Shown here: positions 1-5,631 of the stretch, piece by piece
Numbering within the stretch: position 1 is the stretch's first letter
How the letters are laid out: each line of letters begins with the position of its first letter
Assembly (NCBI GenBank): GCA_003694775.1
Contig: RFJV01000402.1
Span: forward strand, 1 to 10,006
Direction: 5' to 3'
From: Chloroflexota bacterium
GTDB taxonomy: Bacteria; Chloroflexota; Anaerolineae; 4572-78; J111
DNA length: 10,006 nucleotides
Position numbers and translations under genes: made by a program
Notes under the pieces: generated by a model
Seen by the model: only the letters and a program-made list of their open reading frames with translations
What the model was told of the DNA's origin: nothing
Database searches by the model: none

Positions 1-197
1 ACATCGCCCAGAACACGGGCCACACTGCCGCCTTCAGTTTCCGGGGCCGGCGTGGTGACATCGGGCCAGGGCATTGGCGTGCGCAGGTAGGCCCAGAGCC
101 GGGCCAGGAGTCCCAGAATAAAGATGACACCGGCAACGTAGGCCAGGGCAATAATGATATAGGAAGCCAACATCCATAAGGCAGTAGAAGTGTCCAT
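1..197 (-). CDS. dsrM: NarI/DsrM-like cytochrome b membrane subunit, N-terminal part (runs off left edge)
   Basis: About 65 codons are visible before the sequence ends, so this is a partial gene. The N-terminus has one clear membrane helix (about residues 8-32), followed by a conserved-looking stretch reading WAYLRTPMPWP and then TPAPET. That helix plus 'YLRTP..P..TPAP' block is, to my knowledge, typical of NarI-like cytochrome b subunits of the DsrM type. In the DsrMKJOP complex this subunit takes quinol electrons and passes them to the DsrK iron-sulfur protein, which reduces the DsrC trisulfide. The position, directly downstream of dsrABD-dsrC on the same strand, fits this. The haem-ligand histidines would lie in the missing part, so a generic NarI or QmoC/HmcE-like subunit is not excluded. 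The ATG at 197 follows the upstream gene by 50 nt with only a weak ribosome binding site. Confidence 0.72.
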   Translation of the reverse strand, partial: MDTSTALWMLASYIIIALAYVAGVIFILGLLARLWAYLRTPMPWPDVTTPAPETEGGSVARVLGD

Positions 198-247
198 ATC
201 CGCAACCCAGTTTCTTGCCGCAGCAGGTTAAATTTGAGGGCAGGCGG

Positions 248-694
248 TTACTGGCCGTACCCTCTCCCTTCAATGTAGTTCTGCAGGTCTTTGATAAAGG
301 TGGCCTGTTCGGAAATGATTTCTTTGAGCACGTCGCCAATAGAAATCAGGCCAACCACCTTTTCATTTTCCACCACCGGCAAATGGCGCACCCGGTGGGT
401 GGTCATCAATTCCATACATTCACGCAGGGTCTGGTCGGGGTGAACCACAATGGGGTCGGGGGTCATAATATCCCGCACCGGCGTCATCGGCGACGACTTG
501 CCTTTGAGAATCACCTTACGGGCATAGTCGCGTTCAGACATAATGCCGACCAGCCGGTCGCCGTCCATCACCGCCAGCGCGCCGACATTTTTTTCGCTCA
601 TCAGCTTGAGCGCGTCGAACACAGCCGCGTCTGGCGAAATGGACCATACATCCTGGTACCCTTTGTCCCGGAGCACCTGTCTGACGGTAATCAT
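248..694 (-). CDS. Two-CBS-domain protein (putative nucleotide sensor) within the dsr operon
   Basis: A 148-residue soluble protein made of two CBS domains, about residues 15-62 and 75-128. The first ends in GIMSERDYARKV, the second carries VRDIMTPDPIVV and ends in LISIGDVLKEII. A short C-terminal tail follows, rich in Gly and Gln. No catalytic or DNA-binding domain is attached. CBS pairs (Bateman modules) usually bind adenosine ligands such as AMP, ATP or S-adenosylmethionine and report energy state to a partner protein. The ATG at 694 is preferred over one eight codons upstream because AGGGA lies just before it. It sits between dsrC and the dsrM-like gene, so co-expression with the sulfite reduction machinery is likely. 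An energy-sensing role there is inference. The domain call is secure; the ligand and partner are unknown. Confidence 0.92.
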   Translation of the reverse strand: MITVRQVLRDKGYQDVWSISPDAAVFDALKLMSEKNVGALAVMDGDRLVGIMSERDYARKVILKGKSSPMTPVRDIMTPDPIVVHPDQTLRECMELMTTHRVRHLPVVENEKVVGLISIGDVLKEIISEQATFIKDLQNYIEGRGYGQ

Positions 695-841
695 GGTTTC
701 CCTGCCTTTCAAGGTCATCAGACCGGAAGCAAAACCCTTGCGGAAAAAAGGACGGCTGACGACCGACGGCCTGGTTCATAGAATTGTTTCTGATTGTCTA
801 CGCCAATGCCCGGCGGCCATCAGCCATCCGTGACTTTAGAA

Positions 842-866
842 ACTGCCGGCAGGAATGCCGGTCAGT
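842..866 (-). terminator. Stem-loop downstream of dsrC, possible terminator
   Basis: Arms ACTG-CCGGCA and TGCCGG-T-CAGT pair across a GGAA/TTCC loop with one bulged base. In the direction of dsrC transcription it lies 13 nt past the stop codon and is followed by TTTCTAAAG, a poor U-tract. It could end or attenuate the dsrC message and so separate it from the CBS gene. Without a strong U-run, a role in 3'-end protection is equally possible. Confidence 0.45.
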
Positions 867-879
867 GGGGAGGACGAAA

Positions 880-1197
880 TTACACGCACCCCGTAGGTTT
901 GGGCAGGCCGGCAATTTTGCACGCGCCTTTGGCCGGTCCGCTTGGAAACAGCTCATAGATGTAGTTGAGCTTGAAACCGGTATCCTTGCACAGCTTGCGA
1001 ATCATCGGCGCAATACCGTACTGCTGGTAGTAGTCGCGCAGGTAGTTGATGACCTTCCAGTGGTCTTCGGTCAGCTCTTCCACGTCTTCGGTTTTGGCGA
1101 TAGCGCGGGCCAGCGCCTCTGTCCACACTTCGGGGTTCTGGATGAAACCGTCCTCGTCGACTTCTACCTGGATACCTTCCAGTTCAATTACCGGCAT
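880..1197 (-). CDS. dsrC: DsrC, sulfur-carrier substrate of dissimilatory sulfite reductase
   Basis: A 105-residue DsrC/TusE-family protein of normal family length. The C-terminal arm ends ACKIAGLPKPTGCV, with Cys93 and the penultimate Cys104 separated by ten residues. This two-cysteine arm marks a true DsrC rather than the single-cysteine TusE. In the known mechanism the arm enters DsrAB, receives the sulfur of partly reduced sulfite as a trisulfide bridging both cysteines, and is then reduced by the DsrMK-type membrane complex. It is encoded just after dsrABD and before the CBS and dsrM-like genes. The start is fixed by a near-consensus AAAGGAGGT six bases before the ATG, the strongest ribosome binding site in the cluster. 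That suits a carrier needed in excess over the enzyme. A repeat-filled gap and a stem-loop separate it from dsrD, so separate expression is possible. Confidence 0.97.
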   Translation of the reverse strand: MPVIELEGIQVEVDEDGFIQNPEVWTEALARAIAKTEDVEELTEDHWKVINYLRDYYQQYGIAPMIRKLCKDTGFKLNYIYELFPSGPAKGACKIAGLPKPTGCV

Positions 1198-1216
1198 AGC
1201 TTACCTCCTTTGAAAC

Positions 1217-1264
1217 AGTTGGTGAGTTGGTTAGTTGGTGAGTTTGTGAGTTAGAGAGTTTAGA
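1217..1264. repeat. 8-nt tandem array, AGTTGGTK-type (6 units)
   Basis: Units read AGTTGGTG, AGTTGGTT, AGTTGGTG, AGTTTGTG, AGTTAGAG and a degenerate AGTTTAGA. On the dsrC coding strand this is (NN)CCAACT, the same unit as the array at 8883-8962. It ends 20 nt before the dsrC start, just outside the ribosome binding site. Confidence 0.85.
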
Positions 1265-1270
1265 TTCCCC

Positions 1271-1305
1271 AATCTCCAATCTCCAATCTCTAATTTCCAA
1301 TTTCC
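1271..1305. repeat. 7-nt tandem array, AATCTCC-type (5 units)
   Basis: Five contiguous heptamers: AATCTCC twice, AATCTCT, then AATTTCC twice. The complement is GGAGATT, the same unit as the array at 8809-8871. It directly adjoins the 8-nt array and lies upstream of it when read in the direction of dsrC transcription. Confidence 0.85.
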
Positions 1306-1316
1306 CCATCGCTAAC

Positions 1317-1355
1317 CTGCCGGGCGGCGATATACACCCCATCCCCGCCCGGCAG
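1317..1355 (-). promoter_or_regulatory. Stem-loop between dsrD and dsrC
   Basis: CTGCCGGGCGG (1317-1327) pairs perfectly with CCGCCCGGCAG (1345-1355), an 11-bp GC-rich stem with a 17-nt loop. It begins five bases after the dsrD stop codon. No U-run follows on the minus strand, so a classic intrinsic terminator is unlikely. It may stabilise the 3' end of a dsrABD message or attenuate read-through into dsrC. Confidence 0.6.
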
Positions 1356-1360
1356 ACTGA

Positions 1361-1567
1361 TTACGCTTCGGGCAGTTTGATGAACGTGGCTCCTCCAAAG
1401 GACGTAAACTCCAGGGTTCCGGCATTCACCAGTTCGGTGATGGCCTTTTTGGCCGTTCGATTGTCGATGCCCAGCCCCTTGGCTACGTCCTTGTGGGTCA
1501 TCATTTTTCCTTTTTCCTTGAAGAACTCCACAATCTGGGTTTTGAGTTCTTCCGTTACCTCAGCCAT
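1361..1567 (-). CDS. dsrD: DsrD, winged-helix activator of DsrAB
   Basis: A 68-residue protein, a little shorter than the roughly 78 residues of the Desulfovibrio form as I recall it. It has a winged-helix pattern: a helix around EELKTQIVEFFKEKGK, a recognition-type helix around THKDVAKGLGIDNRTAKKAI, then a beta-wing reading GTLEFTSFGGATFIKL. DsrD does not act as a transcription factor. It was reported to bind DsrAB and speed sulfite reduction. Its gene occurs in organisms running Dsr in the reductive direction, which makes it the best indicator of sulfite reduction here. It starts 12 nt after the dsrB stop, and the purine run AAGGGGG that forms its ribosome binding site begins in that stop codon, so the two are probably coupled. 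The identification rests on fold pattern, size and position. Confidence 0.93.
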   Translation of the reverse strand: MAEVTEELKTQIVEFFKEKGKMMTHKDVAKGLGIDNRTAKKAITELVNAGTLEFTSFGGATFIKLPEA

Positions 1568-1579
1568 AGGATTACCCCC

Positions 1580-2641
1580 TTACCATTTGAATGCTGGGGT
1601 TGACCGGTAGGTTTCGGGCGCCAGGGTGAAGTCGTCGATAAGCTGCATAGTGAAGGGGATACCGGTCAGCTCAAAGAAGCGTTCCCAACCGATTCGCTCA
1701 ATCCATTCACCCATTCGTTCGTGCTTGCGGGCGTGTTTGGCCCAGGTTTCGATGATATTCTTGACCGCGCTGGTCACTTCCGGCCATCGAGGCGGGTTGT
1801 TGGGCAGGTAGGGGATGACCAGCCGCGAGAACTTGGGCGGCGTGCGGGCGCTGGAGATTTTGCCGCCCACCCAGATGGACACGCCGTCGCCCTGCGGGTC
1901 GGCCAGGGGCATACCGGGGCACATGGTGTAGCAGTTGCCGCAGTACATGCACCGCTCCTCGTTGACCTTGAGCGACTTGTTCTTGGGGTCCGGGCGGATA
2001 GCGCCGGTGGGGCATGCGGCAATCACATTGGGGATTTCGCACTTGGCCCGCACCGTATCGTGGTCGATGACCGGCGGCAGGCGGTGGATGCCCAGAATGG
2101 CGATGTCGGAGCAGTGGACCGCGCCGCACATGTTCAGACAGCAAGCCAGGGCCACCCGGCAGTAGGCCGGCAGTTTCCAGTCGACAAAGTATTCAAACAG
2201 CTCATCCATCACCGCCTTGACAATGCCGGAGGCGTCGGTGGCGGGGGTGTGGCAGTGAATCCAGCCCTGGGTGTGCACCGGGTTGCTCACCGAGTGCCCC
2301 GTCCCACCGACCACGTATCCTTTGGCCTTCAGGTGCTCCAGAAGCGGCTCCACCTTGTCCTTGTCCGACACCAGGAACTCCAGGTTGTGGCGGCTGGTAA
2401 AGCGCAGGTAGCCATCGCAGAACTCGTCGGCAATGTCGCACACGTCCTTAATCCAGAAGGTGCTGACCAGCCGCGGCGAGCCGACCCGCACGGTGTACAG
2501 CTCGTCGCCCGATTCGGCCACATGCTTGAGCACACCCGGCTTGATTCGTTCGTGGTACTTCCACTGGCCGTAATTTTTCTGTACGACCGGCGGGAGCATG
2601 TCTTTATAATAAGGAGGGCCGAAATCTGTTCTAGTGGCCAT
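1580..2641 (-). CDS. dsrB: Dissimilatory sulfite reductase beta subunit
   Basis: A 353-residue subunit of the cytoplasmic DsrA2B2 enzyme that reduces sulfite with electrons from a sirohaem coupled to a [4Fe-4S] cluster. Visible motifs, in order: the N-terminal [12 protein letters not shown] block; the substrate/sirohaem region around [10 protein letters not shown] (about 81-90); the cysteine-rich cluster-binding segment [17 protein letters not shown] (Cys161, 167, 168, 172, 177) followed by [13 protein letters not shown]; and a ferredoxin domain with CPTG (Cys210) and [11 protein letters not shown] (Cys231, 234, 237, 241). Length and motif order are normal for DsrB. Its ATG overlaps the dsrA coding region by 11 nt, and GGAGGTGAGG stands just upstream, so translation is likely coupled to give equal subunit amounts. 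Confidence 0.98.
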   Translation of the reverse strand: MATRTDFGPPYYKDMLPPVVQKNYGQWKYHERIKPGVLKHVAESGDELYTVRVGSPRLVSTFWIKDVCDIADEFCDGYLRFTSRHNLEFLVSDKDKVEPLLEHLKAKGYVVGGTGHSVSNPVHTQGWIHCHTPATDASGIVKAVMDELFEYFVDWKLPAYCRVALACCLNMCGAVHCSDIAILGIHRLPPVIDHDTVRAKCEIPNVIAACPTGAIRPDPKNKSLKVNEERCMYCGNCYTMCPGMPLADPQGDGVSIWVGGKISSARTPPKFSRLVIPYLPNNPPRWPEVTSAVKNIIETWAKHARKHERMGEWIERIGWERFFELTGIPFTMQLIDDFTLAPETYRSTPAFKW

Positions 2642-3836
2642 TTTTCCTCACCTCCTCAGGGTCCCAGAAGTAGTAGGGGTTGGCACGCGGCACTTTGACC
2701 ATTTGCGGTACGGGCGGCAGACCTACAGCCTTCAGGAAGCTGCGCATACCCAGGCGGTTGATAAGCTCGCCCAGACGTTCGCGCATCTTGCCGTTTTCGT
2801 CCCACCACTCCCAGATTTTTTCCAGCAGTTCCTTGAACTCGGTATAGGGCGGCTCCATCTTCATAAAGGGGACAATCACCCACGAGAGCAGAGCACCGTG
2901 GACAATGGGGGCCTTGCCGCCGACCATAATGGTCGCCCCTCGTTCCACGCCGGGCCGCAGGGCTTTGGGCATCAGGTTGATGCAGTGCATACAGCGGTTG
3001 CATTCGGCGTTGTCGATGGTGAGGGTCTTGGTTTCCGCGTCCCAGCTCATACAGCCGGTGGGGCACATGTCCACCACCTCGGCCTGGATGTCGATGCCGT
3101 TGTTGGCGTATTCGGCCACCGCATCCGGGTCGATGCGGATGTTGTCGCGCCAGGTGCCGATGATGGAGATGTCGGAGCGGGGCACCGCGGCCACACAGTC
3201 GTTGGGACAGCCGGAGATTTTGATTTTGGACTTGTACGGGAACATCGGACGGTGCAGTTCGTCCTGATATTCCATGGTGATGTTGTACAGCAGGTCCAGG
3301 GTGTCGATGCAGGCATACTCGCACCGGCCCGGCCCTACACAGCAACTGGGCGTGCGCATGTCACTGCCAGACCCGCCCAGGTCGAAGCCGATTTCGGCCA
3401 GGTCATCGAAGCAGGGCTGGAGTTCTGCGGTCGGCGCACCGAGGAGAATGATGTCGCCGGTGGCTCCGTGCATATTGGTCAGCCCGCTACCGTGCTTTTC
3501 CCACACCTCGCACAGCTGGCGCAGTTTTTCCGTGGTGTAGAACCACCCGGAAGGCTGGTTTACCCGGAAGGTGTGGAATTCGGCCACACCGGGGAACTCT
3601 TCCGGCAGGTCGGAGTAGCGCCCGATGACGCCGCCGCCGTACCCCTTTACGCCCACAATCCCGCCGTGCTTCCAGTGGCCGATTTTGTCATTGTAGGACC
3701 GCTCCAATTGGCGGAGCAGGTCCTGGGCCATATGCTTGTTGGGCGCATTTTCTGCCGCCCGTTTGATTTCCGATACAAAGCTTGGCCATGGCCCTTTTTC
3801 AAGCTCATCGAGTTTGGGGGTTTCTGATTCTGCCAT
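2631..3836 (-). CDS. dsrA: Dissimilatory sulfite reductase alpha subunit
   Basis: A 401-residue alpha subunit. Motifs: the sirohaem [4Fe-4S] ligands CVGPGRC (Cys166, Cys172) and CPNDC (Cys210, Cys214); basic residues for sulfite binding in HGATGD and the YKSKIKISG stretch; and a ferredoxin domain with CPTGC (258, 262) and CNRCMHC (279, 282, 285) followed by [11 protein letters not shown], a block highly typical of DsrA. The ATG at 3836 is chosen because GGAGG lies seven bases upstream; an in-frame ATG 13 codons earlier has no such site and overlaps the leader. The gene follows the YeiH-like transporter by 99 nt containing a strong stem-loop, and overlaps dsrB. All cluster ligands are present, so the enzyme should be active. 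Confidence 0.98.
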   Translation of the reverse strand: MAESETPKLDELEKGPWPSFVSEIKRAAENAPNKHMAQDLLRQLERSYNDKIGHWKHGGIVGVKGYGGGVIGRYSDLPEEFPGVAEFHTFRVNQPSGWFYTTEKLRQLCEVWEKHGSGLTNMHGATGDIILLGAPTAELQPCFDDLAEIGFDLGGSGSDMRTPSCCVGPGRCEYACIDTLDLLYNITMEYQDELHRPMFPYKSKIKISGCPNDCVAAVPRSDISIIGTWRDNIRIDPDAVAEYANNGIDIQAEVVDMCPTGCMSWDAETKTLTIDNAECNRCMHCINLMPKALRPGVERGATIMVGGKAPIVHGALLSWVIVPFMKMEPPYTEFKELLEKIWEWWDENGKMRERLGELINRLGMRSFLKAVGLPPVPQMVKVPRANPYYFWDPEEVRKNGH

Positions 3837-3878
3837 TACCATACCTCCATTTTCATCAGGATGCAGACCGCTCAATGG

Positions 3879-3911
3879 CGGTAGTGACCCCGGTAGACGG
3901 GGTCACCACCG
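3879..3911 (-). promoter_or_regulatory. Strong stem-loop between the yeiH-like gene and dsrA
   Basis: CGGTAGTGACCCCG (3879-3892) pairs with CGGGGTCACCACCG (3898-3911): 13 of 14 pairs across a five-base GTAGA loop. In the transcribed direction it starts 24 nt after the transporter stop codon and ends 42 nt before the dsrA start. No U-run follows, so it is not a typical terminator. It may be an mRNA-processing or stability element that raises dsrAB over the upstream genes. Confidence 0.65.
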
Positions 3912-3935
3912 TACAGCAAAGCACCTCCCTGCGGC

Positions 3936-5018
3936 TTAGAAGCCGAGCACGCCAAAAATAATGTAGGAGACCAGCAGGGCCAGGAGGGTATTGAAGACGG
4001 TCGCCGCCAGGTAAACGATGACCGGAGGCCAGCCCATCTTGCCGATTTCCTTAAACGACAGCTCCAGGCCAATGCAGAAGAAAGCCATCCCAAAGGCCCA
4101 CTTGGTCCAGTTCTTCAGAATGCCTACCTGGTCCTTGGTCAGCCAGCCCACGGAGGCAATAATCGACACCAGGATGAAGGCCAGCACAAACTTGGGGAAG
4201 CGGTGCCAGATAACTGCCGCGCTGGGGCGTTCATCCGGCTTGCGTTCGACCACCATCACAAAGTACAGAGCCAGGAAGAAGGCGGCTACCCCAATCAGCA
4301 CGTTCTGCGACATCTTGACCACCGCGGCGACTTGCTGGGCGGTTTCACCGTAGATGGTGCCCGCGCCCACCACCGCGGCAGTGGTGTCGATGTTGCCGCC
4401 AAACCAGCCGCCGGCCACGGCTTCCGGGAGATTCATAGCACTGGCGGCGTAGGGCATAAGAACCATCAGCGGCAAAGCGGTGATGATGACCAGGGCGGTG
4501 ATGTAGGTGATTTCTTCCTTCTTCGCCAGCACCGACCCGGCCGCGGCAATGGCCGCCGACACACCGCAGATAGAAACCGCCGTCGCCATCACCGATTTCA
4601 GGGTTTCAGACAGGCCCATCTTGGTCGCCATCCACCAGGTGAAGAAGAAGACCGAAGTCACCATAATGAGGGCCTGAATGAGACCACCCAGCCCCTTGGC
4701 CATAATCTGCCCAAAGGCAATTTTGGACCCCATCATCACCAGGCCAATTTTCAGGTACAGTTCGGTCCGGACGGCGGGCATAATGAAATCGTGGGTATTG
4801 GTTGCCCGCAGGATACCGTTGACAATCAGGCCCAGAATAGCCGCCACCAGCGGGTATTCAAACGGGTTCTTGCCAATCCCCTGGGCCTTGAACCAGGACG
4901 AAATACCGGCATCAATCTCCGCAATCAGGAAGGTACAGAACAGCACCAGCACCAGACCTACCAGAAAGCCGGTGGTCTTGGACGACTGTTTTTCCGGAGC
5001 AACTGTGGCAGTTGTCAT
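3936..5018 (-). CDS. YeiH-family membrane transporter (PF03601, 'putative sulfate exporter' family)
   Basis: A 360-residue polytopic membrane protein with roughly ten hydrophobic segments. Family-like landmarks are SICGVSAAIAAA (about 149-160), a helix around TYITALVIITALPLMVLMPY, FGGNIDTTAAVVGAG (about 206-220) and KMSQNVLIGV (about 235-244). The family is annotated as putative sulfate or sulfonate-derived oxyanion exporters; few members are tested. A role in moving sulfite, sulfate or a sulfonate breakdown product fits its place ahead of dsrAB but is inference. The start is supported by GGAGGAGG nine bases before the ATG. A 37-codon gene lies 34 nt upstream and may supply an extra helix, since some family members, as I remember them, carry a similar helix at their own N-terminus. 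It is the first large gene after the predicted operon promoter. Confidence 0.85.
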   Translation of the reverse strand: MTTATVAPEKQSSKTTGFLVGLVLVLFCTFLIAEIDAGISSWFKAQGIGKNPFEYPLVAAILGLIVNGILRATNTHDFIMPAVRTELYLKIGLVMMGSKIAFGQIMAKGLGGLIQALIMVTSVFFFTWWMATKMGLSETLKSVMATAVSICGVSAAIAAAGSVLAKKEEITYITALVIITALPLMVLMPYAASAMNLPEAVAGGWFGGNIDTTAAVVGAGTIYGETAQQVAAVVKMSQNVLIGVAAFFLALYFVMVVERKPDERPSAAVIWHRFPKFVLAFILVSIIASVGWLTKDQVGILKNWTKWAFGMAFFCIGLELSFKEIGKMGWPPVIVYLAATVFNTLLALLVSYIIFGVLGF

Positions 5019-5052
5019 AATTTAAATCCTCCTCCACAAGATAATCCGACAG

Positions 5053-5166
5053 CTATTTCAGAAATCCGATGATGGGCCAGGGAATCTTCCCCAGCACACC
5101 AACCCATACCAGCACGGTAATGCCCAGGCCAATGATGACCGAGAGCCAATCCTCATTGAGCTTCAT
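5053..5166 (-). CDS. 37-residue single-helix membrane protein, probable partner of the YeiH-like transporter
   Basis: A short gene of 37 codons plus TAG. The protein begins MKLNEDWLSVIIGLG, has one membrane helix (about residues 7-27) and ends in KIPWPIIGFLK. It has a good ribosome binding site, AAGGAGGG, eight bases before the ATG. It is the first gene of the dsr operon, 34 nt ahead of the transporter. The 'NEDW(L/W)xVxIG' opening resembles, from memory, the N-terminal segment found fused to some YeiH-family proteins, so here that segment seems to be encoded separately. It may be a structural subunit or targeting helix for the transporter. It is too short for the usual gene-length cut-off and would be easily missed. 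That it is translated is well supported by ribosome binding site, spacing and composition; the function is inference. Confidence 0.75.
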   Translation of the reverse strand: MKLNEDWLSVIIGLGITVLVWVGVLGKIPWPIIGFLK

Positions 5167-5354
5167 ACGTTTAACCCTCCTTCGTTGAGTAGTAAATTAT
5201 TTATTATTGATTTTGAGCCGGATACCGGCCCATTTAGCCGCAAACGCGGCTGTAACGCCCCGACCAGACCCCTGTTATCCGGTGCGTTCCCTTCCTTGCC
5301 GGCCCGAAAAATATCCCTCTTAATCCGCGCCTCCAATCTCGGGCCTGAACCGCT
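5167..5354 (-). promoter_or_regulatory. 188-nt 5' leader of the dsr operon with two small hairpins
   Basis: This stretch runs from the predicted start site near 5354 to the first gene. It carries two adjacent perfect hairpins, AGCCGC-AAAC-GCGGCT (5236-5251) and GCCGG-ATA-CCGGC (5217-5229), then an AT-rich run and the ribosome binding site at 5176-5182. I recognise no known riboswitch. The length is unusual for a simple leader and would allow RNA-level control. Confidence 0.45.
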
Positions 5355-5360
5355 ATCTCT

Positions 5361-5389
5361 ATTGTATCGAATTTCACAGTCTATTTGAA
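5361..5389 (-). promoter_or_regulatory. Predicted sigma-70-type promoter of the dsr operon
   Basis: On the minus strand, -35 TTCAAA (5384-5389, 4/6 to consensus), 17-bp spacer, -10 TACAAT (5361-5366, 5/6). Predicted start near 5354. It reads toward the 37-codon gene, yeiH-like and dsrAB. Consensus sequences for this organism are not known, so this is a pattern match. Confidence 0.55.
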
Positions 5390-5395
5390 TAAGAT

Positions 5396-5439
5396 TTGCC
5401 TTATCTTATCTAAGGATTTCCTTAGATGAGATAAGACAA
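5396..5439. promoter_or_regulatory. Long near-perfect palindrome, likely operator shared by divergent promoters
   Basis: Core arms CTTATCTTATCTAAGGA (5400-5416) and TCCTTAGATGAGATAAG (5419-5435) match at 16 of 17 positions around a TT centre. With TTG and CAA added outside, the arms reach 20 of 22 pairs. The centre is about -63.5 from the predicted dsr-side start and -64.5 from the predicted terC-side start. That is close to the -61.5 spacing used by class I activators, so one dimeric regulator could act in both directions. The half site is AT-rich with repeated TTATC. I do not recognise the regulator family. As RNA it would also fold as a long hairpin, but it lies upstream of both predicted starts. 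Confidence 0.7.
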
Positions 5440-5445
5440 CCCTTA

Positions 5446-5475
5446 TTGTTTGCAGGCAAACGGATGTGGTAGAAT
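5446..5475 (+). promoter_or_regulatory. Predicted sigma-70-type promoter of terC
   Basis: -35 TTGTTT (5446-5451, weak, 3/6), 18-bp spacer, -10 TAGAAT (5470-5475, 5/6). Predicted start near 5482, about 150 nt before the terC GTG. The weak -35 would suit a promoter that needs an activator bound at the palindrome. Confidence 0.45.
5448..5461. promoter_or_regulatory. Small inverted repeat GTTTGC-AG-GCAAAC in the terC promoter
   Basis: A perfect 6-bp inverted repeat with a 2-bp centre, lying over the -35 end and spacer of the predicted terC promoter. The location is what a repressor operator would have. Its short length makes chance a real possibility. Confidence 0.35.
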
Positions 5476-5481
5476 GTATGG

Positions 5482-5631
5482 GGGCGTGGGGAATAGAGAT
5501 TGGAGATTAGGAGATTTAATGACGGTCTTCAGCCTTTAATCGCTTACCGTTCCCCTTTATCACTTGTACCTGTAAGGGTGTCTGTGCCCATCAGGGTGTT
5601 CTGCCTTCATCCTTTACTCAGGAGGTACAGA
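5482..5631 (+). promoter_or_regulatory. 5' leader of terC
   Basis: About 150 nt with no convincing gene. It contains the short heptamer array at 5492-5513 and a direct repeat, AGGGTGTCTG (5575-5584) and AGGGTGTTCTG (5593-5603), and ends in a GGAGG ribosome binding site at 5621-5625. I looked for the manganese (yybP-ykoY) riboswitch often found before terC/alx genes and did not see its conserved core. Confidence 0.4.
5492..5513. repeat. Short 7-nt array, ATTGGAG-type (3 units)
   Basis: Units AATAGAG, ATTGGAG and ATTAGGAG, in the same orientation relative to the downstream gene as the arrays ahead of dsrC and the kinase. The 8-nt partner array is missing here. Confidence 0.6.

Noticed and set aside
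695..879. A promoter for the CBS gene, TTGGCG and TTCTAT around 785-815 on the minus strand.
   Set aside because: The -10 matches only 3 of 6 positions, too weak to report as a feature.
1721..2698. Plus-strand open frame of 325 codons opposite dsrB.
   Set aside because: Same reasoning: a mirror of an unmistakable DsrB.
2634..3827. Plus-strand open frame of almost 400 codons opposite dsrA.
   Set aside because: dsrA on the other strand is certain from its cluster ligands; the mirror frame is rich in His, Val and Gly with no domain pattern.
3837..3875. Upstream start for dsrA, 13 codons earlier.
   Set aside because: No ribosome binding site; the ATG at 3836 has GGAGG seven bases upstream and begins a normal DsrA N-terminus.
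5482..5631. A manganese (yybP-ykoY) riboswitch before terC.
   Set aside because: terC/alx genes often have one, but the conserved core sequences are not visible here; only a direct repeat and a heptamer array are seen.
5500..5631. Upstream extension of terC by 44 codons to an ATG at 5500.
   Set aside because: The extension begins in the heptamer array, is not membrane-like, and the GTG at 5632 has a correctly spaced GGAGG.
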